Origin: Flavobacterium hungaricum
GTDB taxonomy: Bacteria > Bacteroidota > Bacteroidia > Flavobacteriales > Flavobacteriaceae
Assembly: GCF_015182285.1 (NCBI RefSeq)
Contig: NZ_PRDM01000004.1
Coordinates: forward strand, 310,001 to 374,000
Reading direction: 5' to 3'
DNA length: 64,000 bases
A program made the position numbers and the translations under genes. Positions 43,785 through 51,486 of this stretch are shown here, in pieces. Within the stretch, counting starts at the first letter, position 1. Each line of letters opens with the position of its first letter. Below the pieces are notes generated by a model. That model did no database searches and was not told where the DNA came from. It saw only the letters and a list, made by a program, of their open reading frames with translations.

Positions 43785-43872
43785 TTGAGTTTAAAAGGTA
43801 ATGGTGTAAGTGTGTACATTGGAAAGTGTTTTCGAAGTAACTCAGACTTGACCTGTTTAGAACTCAATTTTT
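43785..43872 (-). ncRNA. Leader stem-loop of tRNA-like RNA 1
   Basis: TTGAGTT (near 43861-43867) pairs with AACTCAA (43783-43792), enclosing CAGGTCAAGTCTGAGTTACT and AAAACACTTTCCAATGTACA. The enclosed block is almost the same as in unit 2, while the closing stem differs in sequence but keeps pairing. Confidence 0.6.
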
Positions 43873-43905
43873 ATTTCTATGAACGTGTTGTTTTTATTTC
43901 TTGAA

Positions 43906-43944
43906 CAAAGATTTCTAAACTAGTGCGCAGTTATTTTGCGTAGT
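43906..43944 (-). promoter_or_regulatory. Tandem-repeat promoter of tRNA-like RNA 1
   Basis: ACTACGCA (43937-43944, one mismatch), 5 nt, ACTGCGCA (43924-43931), 10 nt, AATCTTTG (43906-43913). Confidence 0.8.
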
Positions 43945-43986
43945 AAAAAAAGAATTCTATATTTGGGTAAATATTAATTAAAGAAA

Positions 43987-44262
43987 GCGCGTAAGTCCTA
44001 GAGGGACGGCATATTTATAGACATTTCCCGATTACAAAAAATGAGTCCCAGAGGGACGACATATTTATAGCTATTTTTGAGATGCATTTCAAAAACCCCA
44101 GCGGGGTGACATATTTATTGATAAAATATGAAAGTCGGTGTGTCGCTCCGATGGAGCTTTTGATCCTATCCTATAAAATTGCTATACATATTACGCTCTG
44201 CTGGAGCTATTATCTTACTTAAAAAAAACTTAGTTATTATAAGTTCCGCTGGAGCTTTCATT
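43987..44262. repeat. REP-like palindromic repeats
   Basis: Several short palindromes with a shared tail: TCCTAGAGGGACGGCATATT (43993), TCCCAGAGGGACGACATATT (44045), CCCCAGCGGGGTGACATATT (44097), then inverted partners TCGCTCCGATGGAGC, CGCTCTGCTGGAGC, TTCCGCTGGAGC. Typical RAYT-mobilised REP sequences; a RAYT gene is at 49432. Confidence 0.75.
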
Positions 44263-44275
44263 TAAACAAAACAAA

Positions 44276-44890
44276 ATGAATTTACAGAAAATTTATTCTG
44301 AATTACTTAATAATATTGGCTTTTCAGCAAATGAAATCCATCAGAAATGGACTGATTTAGAAAAGGCATATTCCAAAAAATCAAGGCATTATCATAATCT
44401 CACACATTTAAAAGAAATGATAGAAAGCTTTGAAACCTATTCTAATCGACTTCAAAATCCGAATGAAATATTATTTTCTATTTTTTATCATGATTTCGTT
44501 TATTCGGCTTCAAAAAAAGACAACGAACTCAAAAGCGCGGAATACGCTTTGACGATTTTACCTCAAAATGTCAACTTAAATAAACAATTGGTTTTTGATG
44601 CGATCTGCGCTACACAACAGCATCAGCATAATGCCAATGAAGATATCAATTGGTTAATTGATTTTGATTTGAAAATCCTTGCCAAAGACTGGGACGATTA
44701 TAAAACCTATTTGGAACAAATCAGGAAAGAATACCTCATTTATCCTGATTTACTCTACAAACCCGGGCGCGCCAAAGCTTTGAAACATTTTCTGGAATAC
44801 GAGTTTATTTTTCAAACTGATGAGTTTAGGAATTTGTATGAAGAGAAAGCGAGACGAAATATTGAAAAGGAGATTTCTTTATTAATTTAA
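44276..44890 (+). CDS. HD-superfamily metal-dependent phosphohydrolase
   Basis: 204 aa. HD ligands visible: RHYHNLTHLKEM, then IFYHDFVYSASKKDNELKSA (HD pair), CATQQHQHN and WLIDFDLKILAKDWDDY. Matches the predicted HD hydrolases of the COG4339 kind, often near RNA- or nucleotide-related genes. It could remove phosphates from nucleotides or 2',3'-cyclic ends; substrate unknown. Divergent from the tRNA-like genes and followed by a terminator. Confidence 0.8.
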   Translation: MNLQKIYSELLNNIGFSANEIHQKWTDLEKAYSKKSRHYHNLTHLKEMIESFETYSNRLQNPNEILFSIFYHDFVYSASKKDNELKSAEYALTILPQNVNLNKQLVFDAICATQQHQHNANEDINWLIDFDLKILAKDWDDYKTYLEQIRKEYLIYPDLLYKPGRAKALKHFLEYEFIFQTDEFRNLYEEKARRNIEKEISLLI

Positions 44891-44893
44891 ATT

Positions 44894-44930
44894 ATAAACC
44901 CGACAGAGTTTAAAAAACCTGTCGGGTTTA
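44894..44930 (+). terminator. Terminator after HD gene
   Basis: AAACCCGACAG / CTGTCGGGTTT hairpin, 12-nt loop, short T-rich tail. Confidence 0.7.
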
Positions 44931-44966
44931 TTGGATGTGAAAAATAAATAAACACAACGTATATCT

Positions 44967-45162
44967 GTAGAGGCGCACAGCAGTGCGTCTACGCAACGAA
45001 TATCCATAACGAAAATTGGAATAACAATACGTTCATTTAATAAAGAAATGTGATTTCATTATTACTGTAAACACTGCAGATTTTTCAAACCCAACAGATT
45101 CGTCGGATCTCAATTGACTGGGGTTACGATGTGTTAGACGCACTGCTGTGCGCCTCTACATA
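44967..45162. repeat. Pair of inverted copies of a dispersed repeat
   Basis: GTAGAGGCGCACAGCAGTGC (44967) and, inverted, GCACTGCTGTGCGCCTCTAC (about 45139-45158). A third copy lies at 33879. Each has an inner palindrome GCGCAC-AGCA-GTGCG. Resembles a small repeat family rather than a regulator site, although it abuts the WYL gene. Confidence 0.6.
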
Positions 45163-45190
45163 AAAAATGCGAAAACAAAAACACACAACA

Positions 45191-46228
45191 ATGTCACAAA
45201 ACAAAAATGCCCTAATACGCTACAAAATAATAGACAAATGTCTGCAGAACAGATACAGACAATGGACCTTAGAAGATTTAATCGAATGCTGCTCTGAAGC
45301 TTTGTCTGAATATGAAGGACGCGATATCCCGATTAGTAAACGAACGATTCAAATGGATATTCAGCTGATGCGAAGTGAAAAACTCGGATATAATGCACCA
45401 ATCGTCGTCTACGATAAAAAGTATTATAAATACGAAGACGAAGATTTTACTATTACGGATATTCCGCTCACGGAAACGGATATGAATGTTTTGACCGAAA
45501 CGGTTTCGATGCTCAAACAGTTTAAGGACTTTTCTTTGTTTAGCGATGTATCGGATATTTTACAGCGATTGGAGGATAAAATCTATTCTGAAAAATCGCA
45601 TACCAAACCCGTAATTTATCTGGATAAAAACGAGAACCTAAAAGGATTGCATTATTTGGATGAAATCTATCAGGCGATTGTAAAAAAAGTGGTGCTGGTT
45701 ATTACGTATAAATCGTTTAAATCGCGAGACGAAACAAAATTCAACTTTCATCCTTTTATATTAAAGGAGTTTAACAACAGATGGTTTTTAATTGGAAAGA
45801 AAAAAGGTTCACAGCCCATTACCAATCTGGCTCTGGACAGAATCATCTCGATTGACTATGACTTTAATCTGTCTTATATAGAAGAAGATTTTGATGCGGA
45901 GTTATTTTATAAGGATGTAATTGGGGTTACGGTTAATACGGGTTTACAGCCCAGACGTATTGAACTCTGGATTGATGCTGTAAATGCACCGTATGTACTC
46001 ACAAAACCTTTGCATGCTTCTCAGCGGCTGATTAAAGAAAATGAGGATAAAAGTATTATCGTGCACATTTTTCTTTGTCCTAATTACGAAATGGAACGCC
46101 TGCTGCTCGGTTTTGGTGATGGAATTGAAGTGCTGCGACCAGAAAACCTGCGAAATCGAATGAAAAAAATTCTTGTAAGTGCTCTAAACAAATACGAAAC
46201 CGAAAATAAAAATGAATTAAATGCATGA
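45191..46228 (+). CDS. WYL-domain transcriptional regulator
   Basis: 345 aa from ATG 45191 (MSQNKNALIRYKIIDKCL); an upstream ATG at 45167 is possible. N-terminal winged helix-turn-helix (WTLEDLIECCSEALSEYEGR, then ISKRTIQMDIQLMR). WYL domain about 155-235 with NRWFLIGKKKG at the signature, and a C-terminal WCX part (RRIELWIDAVNAPYV). WYL domains are thought to sense nucleic-acid fragments or nucleotides and often control stress, phage-defence and RNA-repair genes. It is the best candidate to bind the ACTGCGCA tandem repeats of the island; none of these sites precedes its own gene. Confidence 0.88.
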   Translation: MSQNKNALIRYKIIDKCLQNRYRQWTLEDLIECCSEALSEYEGRDIPISKRTIQMDIQLMRSEKLGYNAPIVVYDKKYYKYEDEDFTITDIPLTETDMNVLTETVSMLKQFKDFSLFSDVSDILQRLEDKIYSEKSHTKPVIYLDKNENLKGLHYLDEIYQAIVKKVVLVITYKSFKSRDETKFNFHPFILKEFNNRWFLIGKKKGSQPITNLALDRIISIDYDFNLSYIEEDFDAELFYKDVIGVTVNTGLQPRRIELWIDAVNAPYVLTKPLHASQRLIKENEDKSIIVHIFLCPNYEMERLLLGFGDGIEVLRPENLRNRMKKILVSALNKYETENKNELNA

Positions 46229-46400
46229 TTTTTTACATAAAATCAAAATAAAGCCATTATAAAATTGATAAAAATATTTTTAAAGCATCTATTTTGTTAA
46301 AATATCAAAAAAGAATAGTATATTTCAAATAAAAAGCAAACCATAAAACACTGAAAACCAAAGGTATTTTTTAACTAACCAAAAAAATATTAAAAAATAA

Positions 46401-46432
46401 TATGCATGCATAGTATTTTTTAATTATATTTG
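46401..46432 (+). promoter_or_regulatory. MarR-gene promoter with operator palindrome
   Basis: TATGCATGCATA (46401-46412) is a perfect 12-bp palindrome placed where the -33 element should be, ahead of -7 box TATATTTG (46425-46432) and ATG 46451. Fits autorepression by the MarR protein. The preceding 46229-46400 is AT-rich and empty. Confidence 0.55.
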
Positions 46433-46450
46433 AAATCGATATAGTTACCT

Positions 46451-46909
46451 ATGAAAGACAAAACGATAGATTATATTTTGAGAGCTACATGGCAGGCTGT
46501 TTCAAGAATGTATAATGAAGAAGCTGCAAAATACGATGCTACAATGGCAACGGGATTTGCGCTTTTGAGCATGGATAAAGAAGATGGAACGCCCTCTACT
46601 GCTTTGGGCCCTAGAATGGGAATGGAAGCTACAAGCCTGACCAGAACTTTAAAATCTATGGAAGACAAAGGTTTAATTGTTCGTAAAAAAAATCCGAGCG
46701 ACGGAAGAGGCGTTTTGATCTATCTCACCGATTTTGGAAAAGAAAAAAGAGAACTATCTAAAAATACAGTTCTAAAATTTAATGAAACCGTTAGGAAACA
46801 TGTTTCAGACGAAAAACTAAAACATTTTATAGAGGTTTCGGAAATTATAAACGAACTGATTCACGATAAAAACATATTTAATCAAACAGAAAATACTGAA
46901 AAGGAGTAA
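46451..46909 (+). CDS. MarR-family regulator of the beta-oxidation operon
   Basis: 152 aa winged-helix protein: GFALLSMDKEDGTPSTAL, LGPRMGMEATSLTRTLKSM (recognition helix), EDKGLIVRKKNPSDGRG (wing) match the MarR fold. 46 nt upstream of the FadJ-type gene, same strand. Probably a repressor released by fatty acyl compounds, binding the palindrome at 46401. Confidence 0.85.
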   Translation: MKDKTIDYILRATWQAVSRMYNEEAAKYDATMATGFALLSMDKEDGTPSTALGPRMGMEATSLTRTLKSMEDKGLIVRKKNPSDGRGVLIYLTDFGKEKRELSKNTVLKFNETVRKHVSDEKLKHFIEVSEIINELIHDKNIFNQTENTEKE

Positions 46910-46955
46910 TTTGAAAGTTATTCTGATTCTAACAAAAAACAAACATTAACGACTT

Positions 46956-49346
46956 ATGAAACGCACAATTAAAAAAGTTGCTGTAATTGGATCCGGAATT
47001 ATGGGTTCAGGGATAGCTTGTCATTTTGCCAATATTGGTGTTGAAGTTTTACTGCTTGACATCGTACCCCGCGAGTTGACAGAAGCTGAAGCTAAAAAAG
47101 GATTAACTCTTGAAAGTAAAGCCGTTCGCAACCGTTTGGTAAATGACCATTTGGCGAACTCATTAAAATCGAAACCCTCACCTATTTACAGTCAGAAATT
47201 TGCAAACCGTATTACGACTGGAAATACGACAGACGATATGGCAAAAATTACCAATGTAGATTGGATTATCGAGGTTGTAGTAGAACGTTTGGATGTTAAA
47301 AAATTAGTATTCGAACAAATCGAGAAATTCCGCAAACCAGGAACTCTGGTTACTTCTAATACTTCTGGTATTCCAATTCACTTTATGAGCGAAGGAAGAA
47401 GCGAAGATTTTCAGCAGCACTTCTGCGGGACACACTTTTTTAATCCGGCGCGTTACTTAAAGTTGTTTGAAATTATTCCGGGTCCAAAAACTTCGCCTGA
47501 AGTATTGGATTTCTTAAACGAATACGGATCTAAATTCTTAGGAAAAACTTCGGTTGTTGCTAAAGATACTCCAGCGTTTATTGGAAACAGAATTGGTATT
47601 TACGGAATCCAGAGTTTATTCCATTTGGTTAAAGAAATGGGATTAACGATCGAAGAAGTGGATAAATTGACTGGTCCTGTAATTGGCCGTCCAAAATCGG
47701 CTACTTTCCGTACGGTTGACGTGGTTGGTTTAGATACCTTGGTACACGTTGCCAACGGTATTTACGAAAACTGCCCAACAGACGAACAGCACGAATTGTT
47801 TAAACTTCCAGAATTTGTTACCAAAATGATGGAAAACAATTGGCTGGGAAGCAAAACCGGACAAGGTTTTTATAAAAAAGTAGATAAAGATATTCTTTCT
47901 TTAGACTTAGATACATTAGAATACCGCGCTGCCAAAAAAGCAAATTTTGCTACGCTGGAATTAACTAAAACCATCGATAAACCAATCAATCGTTTTAAAG
48001 TTTTAGTAAAAGGAACAGACAAAGCGGGTGAATTCTACCGTAAGAGTTTCGCTGGAATGTTTGCTTATGTATCAAACAGGATTCCTGAAATCTCAGACGA
48101 ATTATACAAAATTGACGATGCTATGAAAGCTGGTTTTGGATGGGAAAATGGCCCGTTCGAAATCTGGGATGCGATTGGTGTTGCCAAAGGAATTGAAATC
48201 ATGAAAGCTGAAGGTTTAGAACCAGCTGCATGGGTTACTGAAATGCTGGCTTCTGGAAGCGAAAGTTTCTATACTGTTAAAGAAGGAGCTACTTATTTCT
48301 ATAACATTCCAACAAAATCACAAGTAAAAGTTCCTGGACAAGATGCATTCATTATTCTAAACAACATTCGCGAAAGCAAAAAAGTTTGGAGCAACAGTGG
48401 TGCAATCATTCAGGATTTAGGTGACGGAATTTTAAACTTAGAATTCCAATCTAAAATGAATACTATTGGCGGCGACGTTCTACAAGCCATTAATAAAGCA
48501 ATTGACTTATCTGAAAAAGAATATCAAGGTTTAGTTATTGGAAACCAAGCAGCGAATTTCTCTGTTGGGGCCAATATCGGAATGATTTTCATGATGGCGG
48601 TTGAGCAGGAATACGACGAGTTGAATATGGCGATTAAATTGTTCCAAGACACGATGATGCGCGTACGTTATTCTTCAATTCCAGTTATTGTTGCGCCTCA
48701 CGGAATGACTTTTGGCGGTGGATGCGAAATGAGCTTACACGCTGATAAAGTGGTTGCTGCTGCTGAAACTTATATGGGATTAGTTGAGTTTGGTGTTGGA
48801 GTTATTCCTGGTGGCGGTGGTTCTAAAGAACTGACTTTAAGAGCTTCAGATTTATTCCGCAAAAACGATGTGGAGCTGAATGTTCTTCAGGAATATTTCT
48901 TGACAATCGCAATGGCAAAAGTATCGACTTCTGGTTATGAAGCTTTTGACACAGGACTTTTACAGCATGGAAAAGATATTATTGTAGTAAACAAAGACCG
49001 TCAGATTGCGGAAGCTAAAAAACATGCTTTGTTAATGGCAGAAGCTGGTTATACGCAGCCAATTAGAAGAACAGATATCAAAGTACTTGGTAAACAAGCT
49101 TTGGGTATGTTCTTAGTTGGAACGGATCAAATGGAAGCTGGAAAATACATTTCTGAACACGACAAGAAAATCGCTAACAAATTGGCTTATGTAATGGCTG
49201 GTGGTGATTTATCTGAAGCGACTTTGGTTTCTGAACAATATTTATTAGATATCGAAAGAGAGGCTTTCTTGAGTTTATGTACAGAACGTAAGACATTAGA
49301 GAGAATTCAATATATGCTTACTAAAGGGAAACCTCTAAGAAATTAA
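46956..49346 (+). CDS. 3-hydroxyacyl-CoA dehydrogenase / enoyl-CoA hydratase
   Basis: 796 aa bifunctional beta-oxidation enzyme. N-terminal NAD-binding GSGIMGSGIACHFANIG, then HFFNPARYLKLFEIIPG and a second dehydrogenase segment KSFAGMFAYVSNRIPEI; the C-terminal 300 residues form a crotonase fold with SVGANIGMIFMM and APHGMTFGGGCEMSLHADK. Domain order (dehydrogenase first) is the type common in Bacteroidota and Bacillus FadN, not E. coli FadB. Converts enoyl-CoA to 3-ketoacyl-CoA. Confidence 0.92.
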   Translation: MKRTIKKVAVIGSGIMGSGIACHFANIGVEVLLLDIVPRELTEAEAKKGLTLESKAVRNRLVNDHLANSLKSKPSPIYSQKFANRITTGNTTDDMAKITNVDWIIEVVVERLDVKKLVFEQIEKFRKPGTLVTSNTSGIPIHFMSEGRSEDFQQHFCGTHFFNPARYLKLFEIIPGPKTSPEVLDFLNEYGSKFLGKTSVVAKDTPAFIGNRIGIYGIQSLFHLVKEMGLTIEEVDKLTGPVIGRPKSATFRTVDVVGLDTLVHVANGIYENCPTDEQHELFKLPEFVTKMMENNWLGSKTGQGFYKKVDKDILSLDLDTLEYRAAKKANFATLELTKTIDKPINRFKVLVKGTDKAGEFYRKSFAGMFAYVSNRIPEISDELYKIDDAMKAGFGWENGPFEIWDAIGVAKGIEIMKAEGLEPAAWVTEMLASGSESFYTVKEGATYFYNIPTKSQVKVPGQDAFIILNNIRESKKVWSNSGAIIQDLGDGILNLEFQSKMNTIGGDVLQAINKAIDLSEKEYQGLVIGNQAANFSVGANIGMIFMMAVEQEYDELNMAIKLFQDTMMRVRYSSIPVIVAPHGMTFGGGCEMSLHADKVVAAAETYMGLVEFGVGVIPGGGGSKELTLRASDLFRKNDVELNVLQEYFLTIAMAKVSTSGYEAFDTGLLQHGKDIIVVNKDRQIAEAKKHALLMAEAGYTQPIRRTDIKVLGKQALGMFLVGTDQMEAGKYISEHDKKIANKLAYVMAGGDLSEATLVSEQYLLDIEREAFLSLCTERKTLERIQYMLTKGKPLRN

Positions 49347-49431
49347 TAGCCTCAGAGAGGCGGCCTGTTTGTAGAATAAGAATAAGATTTTTGATTTAGC
49401 TCCGGAGGAGCGGCCTGTTGTAAACGAATTT
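49347..49431. repeat. REP repeats upstream of the RAYT gene
   Basis: GCCTCAGAGAGGCGGCCTGT and CTCCGGAGGAGCGGCCTGTT share the GCGGCCTGTT tail after a short palindrome. Confidence 0.75.
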
Positions 49432-49893
49432 ATGGCAAATACATATTCACAAATTTACATTCAAATTGTTTTTGCTGTAAAGGGAAAAGAAAATTTGATT
49501 CGAAAAGATAATCGTGAAGAATTGCACAAATTCATAACGGGAATTGTTTCTAACAGAGGTCAAAAATTACTGGCCATTTTCGCAATGCCAGATCACGTTC
49601 ATATTTTGATTGGAATGAAACCAAACCTTTCATTATCAGATTTGGTAAGGGATATTAAAGCAGGTTCATCAAAATTTATAAATGACAGCAGATGGATTAG
49701 TACAAAGTTTAACTGGCAGGAAGGATTTGGAGCTTTCTCTTATTCAAAAAGCCATTTAGATAATGTGGTAAAATATATTTTAAATCAAGAAGAGCATCAT
49801 AAGAAACAAACGTTTAAGGAAGAATATCTTTCATTTTTAGAAAAATTTGAAATTGAATACGATGAAAAATATTTATTTGATTGGATTGAATAA
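49432..49893 (+). mobile_element. RAYT / IS200-like Y1 transposase
   Basis: 153 aa. HUH motif in MPDHVHILIGM (about residue 52), the Y1 tyrosine in SYSKSHLDNVVKYI, and the typical start YSQIYIQIVFAVKGKE. REP-associated tyrosine transposases mobilise the palindromic repeats around them. It sits between the fadJ-type and thiolase genes, flanked by REPs in both orientations. Confidence 0.9.
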
Positions 49894-50105
49894 ACAGGTC
49901 GCTCCTACGGAGCTTCTTAACACATCGTAAATTCGATTTCTAGTAACAGTCCGCCTCTCCGAGGCTTTCTTGAAAGAAAAAATATTTCTAAAAATTGTTT
50001 TCAGATAACATTCAAAGCCTCCGAGAGGCAGAATGTTTGTAGAAAATGAAATGAGATTTTTGAATTAGTTCCAGAGGAGCCACCTGTATATAGAATACAA
50101 TAAAC
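49894..50105. repeat. REP repeats downstream of the RAYT gene
   Basis: AACAGGTCGCTCCTACGGAG (inverted), CCGCCTCTCCGAGGC (inverted), GCCTCCGAGAGGCAGAATGT and TTCCAGAGGAGCCACCTGT. Confidence 0.75.
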
Positions 50106-50128
50106 ATCTAAACAAAACAAAAAAACAA

Positions 50129-51310
50129 ATGAAAACAGCATATATAGTAAAAGCTTACCGTACAGCGGTAGGAAAAGCACCAAAAGGAGTTTTTAGATTT
50201 AAAAGACCTGATGAATTAGCTGCAGAAACCATTCAGTTTATGATGGACGAACTGCCTGATTTTGATAAAAAACGTATTGACGACGTTATGGTTGGAAATG
50301 CAATGCCAGAGGCAGAACAAGGACTTAACGTAGGACGTTTAATTTCTCTTATGGGATTAAAAGTGGAAGACGTTCCTGGAGTTACTGTAAACCGTTATTG
50401 TGCATCTGGATTAGAAACTATCGGAATGGCAACTGCTAAAATCCAATCTGGAATGGCAGATTGTATTATTGCCGGCGGTGCAGAAAGTATGAGTTATATC
50501 CCAATGGGAGGTTACAAACCAACTCCGGATTATAAAGTAGCCGCTGCAGGTCACGAAGATTACTATTGGGGAATGGGTTTAACTGCCGAAGCGGTTGCGA
50601 AACAATACAATGTTTCAAGACAAGATCAGGATGAGTTTGCTTACAACTCTCACATGAAAGCATTAAAAGCACAGGCAGAAGGAAAATTTGATAAACAAAT
50701 CGTTCCAATCACTGTTGAGCAGACTTTTATCAATGAAAATGGTAAAAAAGAAACTAAATCTTATGTTGTTAATAAAGATGAAGGCCCAAGAGCTGGAACT
50801 TCTGTAGAAGCTTTAGCAGGTTTAAGACCCGTTTTTGCTGCTGACGGAAGTGTGACGGCTGGTAACTCTTCTCAAATGAGCGACGGTGCAGCTTTCGTTC
50901 TAATTATGAGCGAAGACATGGTTAAAGAATTAAACCTTGAGCCAATTGCGAGACTTGTAAACTTTGCTTCTTCTGGTGTTGAGCCTAGAATTATGGGTAT
51001 TGGCCCTGTAAAAGCAATTCCGAAAGCATTGAAACAAGCTGGATTGAGTTTAAATGATATCGAATTAATTGAGTTAAACGAGGCATTTGCTTCTCAGGCT
51101 TTAGCGGTTACTCGCGAGTTAGGTTTAAATCCTGATATCGTAAACGTAAACGGCGGCGCCATCTCTCTTGGTCACCCTCTAGGATGTACGGGTGCTAAAC
51201 TTTCTGTTCAGTTATTTGATGAAATGAAACGCAGAGGAAACAAATACGGAATCGTGAGTATGTGCGTGGGAACTGGGCAAGGAAGCGCTGGAGTTTACGA
51301 GGTGTTGTAA
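50129..51310 (+). CDS. fadA: Acetyl-CoA acyltransferase (thiolase)
   Basis: 393 aa. Active-site Cys in VNRYCASGLETI (about 91), NEAFASQALAV, GGAISLGHPLGCTGA with the catalytic His, and C-terminal CVGTGQGSAGVYE with the second Cys. Cleaves 3-ketoacyl-CoA to acetyl-CoA and shortened acyl-CoA, the last step of beta-oxidation. Would follow the fadJ-type gene directly if the RAYT/REP insertion were removed. Confidence 0.93.
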   Translation: MKTAYIVKAYRTAVGKAPKGVFRFKRPDELAAETIQFMMDELPDFDKKRIDDVMVGNAMPEAEQGLNVGRLISLMGLKVEDVPGVTVNRYCASGLETIGMATAKIQSGMADCIIAGGAESMSYIPMGGYKPTPDYKVAAAGHEDYYWGMGLTAEAVAKQYNVSRQDQDEFAYNSHMKALKAQAEGKFDKQIVPITVEQTFINENGKKETKSYVVNKDEGPRAGTSVEALAGLRPVFAADGSVTAGNSSQMSDGAAFVLIMSEDMVKELNLEPIARLVNFASSGVEPRIMGIGPVKAIPKALKQAGLSLNDIELIELNEAFASQALAVTRELGLNPDIVNVNGGAISLGHPLGCTGAKLSVQLFDEMKRRGNKYGIVSMCVGTGQGSAGVYEVL

Positions 51311-51339
51311 GCATTATTAAGTAAAGCATACGTTCAGTT

Positions 51340-51450
51340 TGTCATTTCGACGAAGGAGAAATCTCCGTAAGTGGCTCGACAAAGATTGGATTACTATGCG
51401 GATAATCGTCGCGGGGATTTCTCTCCCGAAGCCTCGGGATCGAAATGACA
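51340..51450. repeat. Dispersed intergenic hairpin repeat
   Basis: Starts TGTCATTTCGACGAAGGAG and ends CGGGATCGAAATGACA; outer arms TGTCATTTCGA / TCGAAATGACA are perfect, with inner GAGAAATC / GATTTCTC. A widespread Flavobacterium intergenic element, here between thiolase and acyl-CoA dehydrogenase genes. Confidence 0.8.
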
Positions 51451-51486
51451 AGATTCAAAAAAACAAAATATAAAAAAAACATAATC

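Larger units (their letters stand above)
43164..43853 (-). repeat. Seven copies of the motif GGTCAA-N7-TTACTTC
   Basis: On the minus strand the 20-nt pattern GGTCAA-N7-TTACTTC is invariant at all 13 fixed positions in copies at 43164-43183, 43231-43250, 43330-43349, 43402-43421, 43533-43552, 43707-43726 and 43834-43853. Two lie in the leaders of the tRNA-like genes, two inside their anticodon-region inserts, one before a lone T-arm, two in the RING gene leader. Spacing is irregular (67-174 nt), so not CRISPR. Probably a protein-binding or processing site in RNA, or an operator. Confidence 0.9.

Noticed and set aside
43164..43853. Seven motif copies as a CRISPR array
   Set aside because: Unit is only 20 nt with a variable centre, spacing runs from 67 to 174 nt, and no cas genes are present.
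43602..43944. Tandem ACTGCGCA repeat as a sigma-54 promoter
   Set aside because: The GG/GC pair spacing is off by one, the match is better on the wrong strand, and a -7 TAnnTTTG-like box is present at a fixed distance.
44967..45162. WYL operator formed by the inverted repeat pair
   Set aside because: The same element occurs at 33879 away from any regulated gene and unlike the ACTGCGCA sites; looks like a dispersed repeat.
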